14,070 nt of DNA. Origin: Discostella pseudostelligera. Lineage: Eukaryota; Bacillariophyta; Thalassiosirophyceae; Thalassiosirales; Thalassiosiraceae. Within the stretch, counting starts at the first letter, position 1, and each line of letters starts with the position of its first letter. Location: contig JALLBK010000548.1 of assembly GCA_036940085.1 (NCBI GenBank), positions 1 to 14,070 on the forward strand. Reading direction: 5' to 3'. The position numbers and the translations under genes were made by a program. Positions 8,603 through 14,070 of the stretch are shown here, piece after piece. The notes beneath the pieces were generated by a model. The model made no database searches. It was not told where the DNA came from and was given only the letters and a program-made list of their open reading frames with translations.

Positions 8603-9595
8603 ATGCCTGGTGCAAGATTTTTTCTATCGTTTACTCTGCCCGCTATTTCAGCTGCATATGTATTCAATCTGTCGTCGTCGTCGTCTGCAGGTACTTCATT
8701 TCGTCGGCGAGACACAAATACAATACAATTTCCAACGTCACAACGTCTGTCTAGTACACAACTCAGCCTAGGGAAGCGAGTATCGACACAACAGGCGAAA
8801 TCGAGACAGAAGATTAAGCAACAGAGTCTTGAGTCGCTGCTGGATGTGGAAAATGATATACGTGCCCGGGGCTACCGGTACATAATTGGGGCTGATGACA
8901 CTGGAGGTGCCGGATGTATTGCTGGGCCCATCGTAGTCGCAAGTTGTTGTTTGTTAAAGCCCCTTCCTTGGTTTCTACAGATAGAAACCGAATCGACGGA
9001 CCATATCGTATCTCAATTGGCAATGGAAACATTGAGCAAGGTCAATGATTGCAAAGTATTGACGCGAGAACAACGCCAAGAAATCTTCGACACAGTTAAG
9101 TTATATCCCGATGTATTCGCCATGTCGATAGCTCAGCGTTCACCACAGCAAGTGGACGAGATGAATATTTCTCGTGCTACACAAGAGGCGTTTGCAGAAT
9201 CGATTGAAACACTGGTGGATGAATATAATCTGCCCTTTGAAGAAATCTATGCAATCGTAGATGGAAAAGTGTCTCCGAAATTGTATTCTTCTCAACGAAA
9301 ACAATATCATCTGCTCAACGAATGTGAAAAGGTTGATCTCCCAAAGATTTCAGAAATATTTCCAGTCCGCCCCTATGTCAATGGCGATGCTCATGTTTAT
9401 ACAGTTGCTTTGTCCTCGATTATTGCTAGGGTGGTACGAGACGCAATAATGAACGATCTGCATCATCAGCACCCACTGTATGGATTTGCTGAACATGCTG
9501 GTTTTGGTAGGCGGGATCATATCGAGGCAATTCACAGACTGGGTGCAATCGAGGGCGTCCATCGAATGTCTTTCAAGCAAGTGAAGGGTCGATGA
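8603..9595 (+). CDS. rnhB: Bacterial-type ribonuclease HII, divergent, probably plastid-targeted
   Basis: The enzyme family cuts RNA in RNA-DNA hybrids and at single ribonucleotides in DNA. The 330-residue protein starts at ATG 8603. A hydrophobic N-terminus (FFLSFTLPAISAAYVF) followed by a Ser/Arg-rich stretch resembles a diatom plastid presequence with a variant cleavage site (SAA-Y). The RNase H fold occupies ~90-330. Expected catalytic positions are Asp98-Asp99 (usual Asp-Glu), Asp220 in IVDGKVSP and Asp280 in SSIIARVVRD. Other family marks are INDSK-like NDCKVL (~148-153), EMNISRATQEA, NGDA, HPLYGFAEHAGFGRRDH and GVHRMSF. The usual DEAGRG is replaced by DDTGGAG with one extra residue, and the conserved GYG tyrosine is Phe301, so the junction-sensing residues are altered. 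A ~20-residue insert lies after Asp220. The gene converges on the DUF1995 gene with a 97-bp gap. Family assignment is sound; activity and location are inferred. Confidence 0.85.
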   Translation: MPGARFFLSFTLPAISAAYVFNLSSSSSAGTSFRRRDTNTIQFPTSQRLSSTQLSLGKRVSTQQAKSRQKIKQQSLESLLDVENDIRARGYRYIIGADDTGGAGCIAGPIVVASCCLLKPLPWFLQIETESTDHIVSQLAMETLSKVNDCKVLTREQRQEIFDTVKLYPDVFAMSIAQRSPQQVDEMNISRATQEAFAESIETLVDEYNLPFEEIYAIVDGKVSPKLYSSQRKQYHLLNECEKVDLPKISEIFPVRPYVNGDAHVYTVALSSIIARVVRDAIMNDLHHQHPLYGFAEHAGFGRRDHIEAIHRLGAIEGVHRMSFKQVKGR

Positions 9596-9692
9596 GATCA
9601 GGCAAATATCACTTAGTAATCAAGTGCGTAATGTTTAGTACAGTATTCATATTGACAAACTGAATGGAACTACAAGTAATTCCTCTACAGCT

Positions 9693-10808
9693 CTACAATT
9701 TGGGCGCCATCCCCAAATCTCTTGCGTATTTATAACCTACCCCCTTGTCGTCCAACATCTTTTCTACATCCTGATACATTGGCCTATCTTTCATACTACC
9801 AATACGAACGAACTGGTCACCATTATCATTCTCGGCAAAGACAATCCAATCAGAATCAAATCGTTTAATCAAACGGATGTTTCCTCCCTTGCAAACGTAT
9901 CCCTCAAGTGTGTAGGTGGGAGAATAGTTCAATTCCTCGAGCCGTCGCAGGACCGATCCTTTCCCTCCCAAGAACGACGCCACGGCACCAAATACACCAT
10001 CCGATTTGGAAGCTGAGTCGAGAGCATCATCAACATTTCGCCATTGTGGATTGAGAAGTGCAATAAGGGTTGTTGCTTCTGTTCTGGACGAGAGTTTTTC
10101 AATAACGTCTACTACCTCTTGGTTGGGTTGCACGAACACACACATGTCATTCTCAGATAGCGTGGGCAATGATACTGATTCTCCGAAGATTCCAAATAAG
10201 CCACCATTATTTCCATTAGTGTCACCAGTGGGATTGTCGTCATTTCTGCTGCGGCTTTGAGTGTACAAAAGGCCAACTCCGTCCACACCCGATTCATCAA
10301 TAGATCGATCTTCGATGATCTTTGGAGGCAAGCCCGTCGTCGCAGTAGTAGGCGATAGCTGCGTCAAAATATCCTTAGTACTAGGCGAAGCCGATCTGTA
10401 GAGCTGCATAATTCCACCCTGCCATGATTCATCCGTCGGCACGAGCTTCATCTCCTGGGCTTTGGCTCGATCGGTTATTTGTGCATCGGCCTCGTAGTAT
10501 TCGCCGAGCTGTCCACTAGAGGCGTCACGGGGTAGCAATATACGGACAATTTGGCGCGACATGCCCATTTTGTAGGCGTCGGACATGCAAGTAGAAACTT
10601 GCTGAATCATTTCATTGTAGGATAACGGTATTTGGAGAGGGTCGTTAACTGCAGTTTCAGTTGCAGCTACATCTGAAGCGGAAGTCCCCAAGTTGAGCGC
10701 ATTATGCTTTCGGCCATCGAGATTGATGCGTGTAATTCGACGGAGTTCCGGCGATACCAAAAATGCTGCCGCTGACGAAATGACGAGTGAGAATGAAGTG
10801 ATTTTCAT
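9693..10808 (-). CDS. Plastid-targeted DUF1995 domain protein
   Basis: A 371-residue protein. The first 20 residues form a signal peptide ending in SSAAA-FLVSP, a textbook diatom ASAF-type site (cleavage between Ala15 and Phe16). An Arg/Lys-bearing, mostly non-acidic transit region follows, so import into the plastid stroma is well supported. The DUF1995 domain starts near PLSYNEMIQQV (~58) and continues through VRILLPRD, the Asp/Asn-rich linker at ~192-208, ENDMCVFVQP, TTLIALLNPQW and YSPTYTLEGYVCKGGNIRLIKRFDSDW to the C-terminus. Plant chloroplast members include LPA3, a photosystem II assembly factor; most algal members have no assigned role, so none is claimed here. It shares a promoter region with the pyrophosphatase, transcribed the other way, and faces RNase HII tail to tail. 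The start is the ATG that supplies the complete signal peptide. Confidence 0.82.
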   Translation of the reverse strand: MKITSFSLVISSAAAFLVSPELRRITRINLDGRKHNALNLGTSASDVAATETAVNDPLQIPLSYNEMIQQVSTCMSDAYKMGMSRQIVRILLPRDASSGQLGEYYEADAQITDRAKAQEMKLVPTDESWQGGIMQLYRSASPSTKDILTQLSPTTATTGLPPKIIEDRSIDESGVDGVGLLYTQSRSRNDDNPTGDTNGNNGGLFGIFGESVSLPTLSENDMCVFVQPNQEVVDVIEKLSSRTEATTLIALLNPQWRNVDDALDSASKSDGVFGAVASFLGGKGSVLRRLEELNYSPTYTLEGYVCKGGNIRLIKRFDSDWIVFAENDNGDQFVRIGSMKDRPMYQDVEKMLDDKGVGYKYARDLGMAPKL

Positions 10809-10933
10809 GGTGTAGCTACTACTCTAATATTATCACCATGGCATAGTACTGGTAGTGTTAGTTGTTGTCCACCATCGTCGTCGCTGCCTCGCTCGTCGCT
10901 GTCGGGGCGGGAACGGAACTGGGCTGGGGTGGG

Positions 10934-10941
10934 TGACGTCA
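10934..10941. promoter_or_regulatory. CRE-type bZIP site TGACGTCA
   Basis: Exact palindromic CRE, about 125 bp upstream of the DUF1995 start codon. Confidence 0.55.
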
Positions 10942-10979
10942 GAAAGATATTTTGGCGACGTGATGGCGACATTGGTCGG

Positions 10980-10987
10980 TGACGTCA
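10980..10987. promoter_or_regulatory. Second CRE-type bZIP site TGACGTCA
   Basis: Exact palindromic CRE, 46 bp from the first copy and 7 bp before the long palindrome at 10994-11020. Confidence 0.55.
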
Positions 10988-10993
10988 GTGACA

Positions 10994-11020
10994 GTGACGT
11001 TGCGGGCCCGCCCACGTCAC
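10994..11020. repeat. 27-bp near-perfect palindrome with two CRE half sites
   Basis: GTGACGT (10994-11000) and ACGTCAC (11014-11020) are exact inverted arms around a self-complementary core, GCGGGCCCGC (11002-11011). Only the spacers differ (one base on the left, two on the right). Confidence 0.7.
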
Positions 11021-11137
11021 CTCACCGCAGTGTTCAAGCCACGTGGAGGCATTTTCCCTATTTTCGTGTAATGTAACAGTACTCACTTCACGTACGAGTT
11101 CCGTATCGTAGCTACATAAGTATGTCGGATCGATTTT

Positions 11138-11163
11138 AAATTTGAATTTCAAATTTCGAAATT
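11138..11163. repeat. Overlapping AT-rich palindromes
   Basis: AAATTTGAA-T-TTCAAATTT (11138-11156) is an inverted repeat with one central base. AATTTCGAAATT (11152-11163) is a perfect 12-bp palindrome sharing five bases with it. They lie about 100 bp before the first in-frame ATG of the pyrophosphatase. Confidence 0.6.
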
Positions 11164-11490
11164 AATAAAGACACAGTAGGAATCAGTACTAGCCATTCAA
11201 ATGCGAGAAAATCAAATTTCTTCCCGCCATTCCAACTCCTTGCTGCCTTCTGTCCGTCGATGCGATCGCCCATCGCCTTCCAACTCCCAACATTATCAAC
11301 CTACCCTCAGCCTCAACCTCAACTCTTCCAACTCATCGTCATCGATATCCCACCACCTCCACCACCGTCAATAATTCATCAGGCTCCACGCACGGCCATG
11401 CACCGTCGCTTGATTGGATCATTCTCTCCTCTCCCTCGGCGCGCGTTCATCTGCCTATCAACAGATAATAGTCTTCCTCCAACATCTACC

Positions 11491-12424
11491 ATGAAGTTCC
11501 TATCTCCACTCGTCCTCTTGTCCTTCGCCCCAACTTCGGCATCGGCATGGTCCACCAGCAGCCGGTCCTTCGTCTCGAGCACCCGCAGCTATGTTCCCGC
11601 CACCATCCTCCACGGCTACACCACCGCCACCTCAGGCGAGGCCGCGACGGAATCGTTTCGTCTGAACTTCAACAACGACGCATCAGTTATCTCCCCCTGG
11701 CATGACATTCCACTAAAGGGATCCACCGAAGGTACCTACAACGCCGTCATCGAAATCCCCAAGATGACCAAGGCCAAAATGGAGGTCGCGACGAAAGAAC
11801 CCAATAACCCAATTGCACAGGATGTCAAGAAGGGAAAGCTGAGAGATTACCATGGACCCATCTTTTGGAACTACGGTTGCCTTCCCCAGACTTGGGAGGA
11901 TCCTAACCAAGAGCACCCCGAATTGAAGTGCTTTGGTGACAATGATCCGATTGATGTTGTTGAGATAGGTTCCAAGGCCTTGGCCATGGGCACTGTGACT
12001 GAGGTTAAGCCTTTGGGTGTCCTTGCCATGATTGATGATGGCGAATTGGATTGGAAGGTACGGATAAACACACACTATCAATTATGTTTGTTCTCAATGA
12101 AGAATCTGATATCAATATGTTTCACTTGTGTACCTTTTATTGATGTATGTCGTTCGATAGGTGATTGCTATTGCAACTGATGATGAACTTGCGAAGGAAT
12201 ACAATGACATTGATGATGTACCTGCCGCTGTAAAGGACGGTATTCGTGAATGGTTTCGGTGGTACAAGACACCTGATGACAAGCCATTGAATGGGTTCGG
12301 ATTTGATGAGAAGTGGTTGGATGCAAAGGAGGCTGGAGAGGTTATTGAGGAGACGCATGAAGCCTGGAAAAAGTTGAGGAGCGGTGACACTGACGCTGGA
12401 AAACTCTGGACCGGAAAGGAGTAA
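11491..12424 (+). CDS. ppa: Soluble (family I) inorganic pyrophosphatase, plastid-targeted, two exons
   Basis: The coding sequence is join(11491..12057, 12161..12424), 276 residues. The enzyme hydrolyses pyrophosphate to two phosphates, pulling biosynthetic reactions forward. From ATG 11491 the N-terminus MKFLSPLVLLSFAPTSASAW is a signal peptide ending in ASA-W, a diatom plastid-type site, followed by a Ser/Arg/Thr-rich transit region. Family motifs run in order: IEIPKMTKAKMEVATKEPNN, IAQDVKKGKLR, NYGCLPQTWEDP and the signature GDNDPIDVVEIG with metal-binding Asp150, Asp152 and Asp155. LGVLAMIDDGELDWK at the splice joins VIAIATDDELAKEYNDIDDV. GIREWFRWYKTPDDKPLNGF follows. It is eukaryotic in type but about six residues shorter than yeast between KGKLR and NYG, and lacks the long yeast C-terminal tail. 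In-frame ATGs at 11260 and 11398 would extend it by 77 or 31 residues. Confidence 0.93.
12058..12160 (+). other. Pyrophosphatase intron (103 nt, GT-AG, phase 0)
   Basis: The donor is GGAAG|GTACGG and the acceptor is TCGATAG|GTGATT. Splicing restores the conserved DWKVIAI string; without it the frame runs into a non-homologous tail and stops at 12180. The 3' half is rich in T, as expected before an acceptor. Confidence 0.93.
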
Positions 12425-12655
12425 TGCATTCACCGTGAAGACAACGTGTTTGATTACGAAGTATAGTGGCGGTCAGGAGAAATTGATTAGTCCAATTTGC
12501 AAGCATCGACAACATCGTAAAATATATTCAACATAACTCAGTGCCTACTAAGTTACAGTGAAGAGATAGATCCTACTTATTGACAGTTGTCAAGCTTGTA
12601 GAGGAATCATTTCCATGGGAATAACCATTCCAGCATAGTTGGTAACAAAGTACGT
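12425..12655. other. Intergenic gap between converging genes, no gene seen
   Basis: 231 bp hold the 3' ends of the pyrophosphatase and the F-box-like gene. No reading frame of note, RNA gene or repeat is visible. Confidence 0.5.
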
Positions 12656-13996
12656 TCATTCCCTGTTAGGATACTTCGTTGTTAGAAAATGGTCAAATGC
12701 ATCATCTGCCGATGATTCCGCTTCCCTGAGTCTGCGGTTATCCATTGTGTAAATGTCCCAATTTCCTCGATTGTTTATTTTCGCCCGGAACTGCTCGCAT
12801 ACCATCCCTGATAACTTCAACGAAGACTGCAATTGAATGCACTTGTCTTTCCCAACGTCCATGAAGTTAAGAATACTTAACTCGCATAAAATTTTCGCCT
12901 CAATATTCGGTGAAAGACTATCAAGAAGTACCGGCAACAACATTTTGGACTGGCCATAGACGTTGATAGTGATAAAGGATAAGTAGTGTTTGTGTTCTAG
13001 AATTCTTTTGAGCGCTTGGGCATTTCGTTCCCCTTCCCATTCCATTGCAGGTATGCACAAAGACAAGTATTCGAGGAACTGACACTCTGAAAAAAAGTCG
13101 AGTATATGAGTAGAATCAGATTGAGGTTGAAAGTCAATATCAACTCCAGAAACGCCGAGCCGCAAACGCTTTACGGATCGTGGCCTCGCTGCACCACCTA
13201 ATGAGAGAATTTTTGCGCAATTGAACAGTGAATCCAAGTGTTGATGTGCCACTAATATTGAAAGTGAATTCAAGCTTTCTATCGTGAACGCCGCTTGAAG
13301 GAAGTCGAGTATGGGGTCGATTCCGTTGGAGCGAAGGTGTTTGTTGTACAAGACATCCGATGGTCTTTCACCGATCATCATGTTTAACGTATCTAAATGA
13401 GGTCTCTTCTTAACAAAGCTGGTAATAGCTTGCTGTAGTGCCACACTGTAAAGAGTTTCAATGTATCCACTGACGACTCCTGAATTTAAGATGGTGAGTT
13501 CCCGAAGCTTGGTACACCTGCATAGATTATCAGTAAATATTTCGTACAAACCCTCGAGCTGAACTGACAAGTTTCTAACCATCAGTCCGCCTGTACTCAA
13601 GTATAGACGCTGCAGATTATAGGCCGATGAGAGATGCGTAACGAATATTGGAAAGCTGGAGCAATACGCATCATCAGTTTCGTTGGAGTGGCCTGAAGCA
13701 TTGCGACGATTGGTCCGAGGAAAATCCAAGTGCAGATGTTGCAGCGATGGGAAGTAAATAGAATTCAACGACCGAGACAAATAATGTGGTATTCGTGTTG
13801 CTGCGGATCGGATTGAGAATGGGTCTATTTCAAAATGTGTAACTTTGACTTTCTTGCTGCGAGGGTCAATAATGGCTCGATTTAATGAACTGCATGTCTG
13901 AGCCACGGCCAGCGAAGACTCCAGGTCTGCATAAGCTTCAATCGTTGGCCAACATGTCTCGATGACACGCGCCTTTGACGTGGAGGAAGAATTCAT
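12656..13996 (-). CDS. F-box-like protein with degenerate leucine-rich repeats
   Basis: A 446-residue protein without a targeting signal. Residues ~10-45 (IETCWPTIEAYADLESSLAVAQTCSSLNRAI) look like the second half of an F-box, which docks proteins on SKP1 in SCF ubiquitin ligases. The rest has irregular leucine-rich spacing typical of F-box/LRR substrate receptors: FPSLQHLHLDF, NLQRLYLS, CTKLRELTILNSG, RPHLDTLNMMI, SLNSLSILV, SVKRLRLGVSG, FLEYLSLCI and ILCELSILN. The repeats are spaced unevenly, so this is a divergent LRR fold. The C-terminus is charged. The N-terminal box is short of a full consensus, and the assignment rests on layout rather than one decisive motif. The ATG at 13996 is the first in the open frame; 74 bp upstream lie in the window. 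Its target is unknown. It could be a plain LRR protein with no ubiquitin role. Confidence 0.6.
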   Translation of the reverse strand: MNSSSTSKARVIETCWPTIEAYADLESSLAVAQTCSSLNRAIIDPRSKKVKVTHFEIDPFSIRSAATRIPHYLSRSLNSIYFPSLQHLHLDFPRTNRRNASGHSNETDDAYCSSFPIFVTHLSSAYNLQRLYLSTGGLMVRNLSVQLEGLYEIFTDNLCRCTKLRELTILNSGVVSGYIETLYSVALQQAITSFVKKRPHLDTLNMMIGERPSDVLYNKHLRSNGIDPILDFLQAAFTIESLNSLSILVAHQHLDSLFNCAKILSLGGAARPRSVKRLRLGVSGVDIDFQPQSDSTHILDFFSECQFLEYLSLCIPAMEWEGERNAQALKRILEHKHYLSFITINVYGQSKMLLPVLLDSLSPNIEAKILCELSILNFMDVGKDKCIQLQSSLKLSGMVCEQFRAKINNRGNWDIYTMDNRRLREAESSADDAFDHFLTTKYPNRE

Positions 13997-14070
13997 TGGG
14001 TAGCTTGGCGGTTATTGCATCGGGTGGGTGATGAGGAGTTCCGGCTCCAGCTACCATAGTCAATAGTCAT

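Larger units (their letters stand above)
10809..11490. promoter_or_regulatory. Divergent promoter between DUF1995 protein and pyrophosphatase
   Basis: This 682-bp stretch serves both plastid-protein genes; from 11260 onward it is also an open in-frame extension of the pyrophosphatase. It is rich in ACGT cores: TGACGTCA at 10934-10941 and 10980-10987, GACGTGA at 10957-10963, TGACGT at 10995-11000, ACGTCA at 11014-11019 and CACGTG at 11040-11045. GGCGGGAA (10906-10913) and TTCCCGCC (11221-11228) are E2F-like. Two overlapping AT palindromes lie at 11138-11163. Full CRE sites and TGACGT/ACGTCA half sites are known CO2/cAMP-responsive elements bound by bZIP factors in diatoms (Phaeodactylum PtCA1 promoter), so light or CO2 control is plausible. 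Confidence 0.6.

Noticed and set aside
8600..9595. Bacterial origin or contamination suggested by bacterial-type RNase HII
   Set aside because: The protein has a eukaryotic plastid-type presequence and sits among intron-bearing nuclear genes; organelle-targeted bacterial-type enzymes are normal in algae.
10833..11076. Short frames on both strands in the divergent promoter
   Set aside because: They consist of Thr/Ser/Arg-biased sequence produced by the repeated ACGT and CGTCG motifs; no protein similarity is seen.
12058..12180. Pyrophosphatase ending at 12180 after an unspliced read-through tail
   Set aside because: The tail has no family similarity and removal of the 103-nt intron restores the DWKVIAI motif and the conserved C-terminal part.
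1..14070. A defence system, biosynthetic cluster or mobile element
   Set aside because: The genes are unrelated housekeeping functions on mixed strands; no transposase, integrase, reverse transcriptase, long terminal repeats or cluster enzymes were seen.

Overview
This window looks like nuclear DNA of a photosynthetic stramenopile, most likely a diatom. The genes are eukaryotic in form: two carry short GT-AG introns, one RNA gene is a nuclear-type tRNA with its own Pol III terminator, and the repair nuclease is XPF. Three predicted proteins begin with a signal peptide ending in, or close to, the diatom 'ASAF' cleavage motif that sends proteins across the four membranes of a secondary plastid. 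The species is inferred from these traits, not matched.

Layout from left to right. A GatA-like amidotransferase subunit lies at 53-2158 (+). An intergenic promoter region rich in palindromes follows, then the XPF/ERCC4 nuclease at 2617-6014 (+), with a 65-nt intron. Next is a gap of about 770 bp holding a tRNA-Thr(AGU) on the minus strand, followed downstream by a 36-bp tandem duplication. An MFSD9-like membrane transporter is at 6785-8203 (+). A divergent bacterial-type RNase HII with a probable plastid signal is at 8603-9595 (+). It converges on a plastid DUF1995 protein at 9693-10808 (-). A divergent promoter dense in ACGT/CRE elements separates that gene from a soluble inorganic pyrophosphatase at 11491-12424 (+, one intron). 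An F-box-like protein at 12656-13996 (-) closes the window.

The genes do not form an operon or a shared pathway; this is compact, gene-dense housekeeping sequence. No mobile element, CRISPR array or gene cluster is visible. Four points deserve a second look: the RNase HII lacks the residues its family uses to sense the RNA-DNA junction; the tRNA-Thr carries a duplicated 3' tail and terminator whose only mismatch falls on the discriminator base; the DUF1995/pyrophosphatase promoter contains a long CRE palindrome; and the pyrophosphatase has in-frame upstream starts that could give a second, mitochondrial form. In addition, the upstream regions repeatedly pair an E2F-like GGCGGGAA/TTTGGCGC motif with a CACGTG box.
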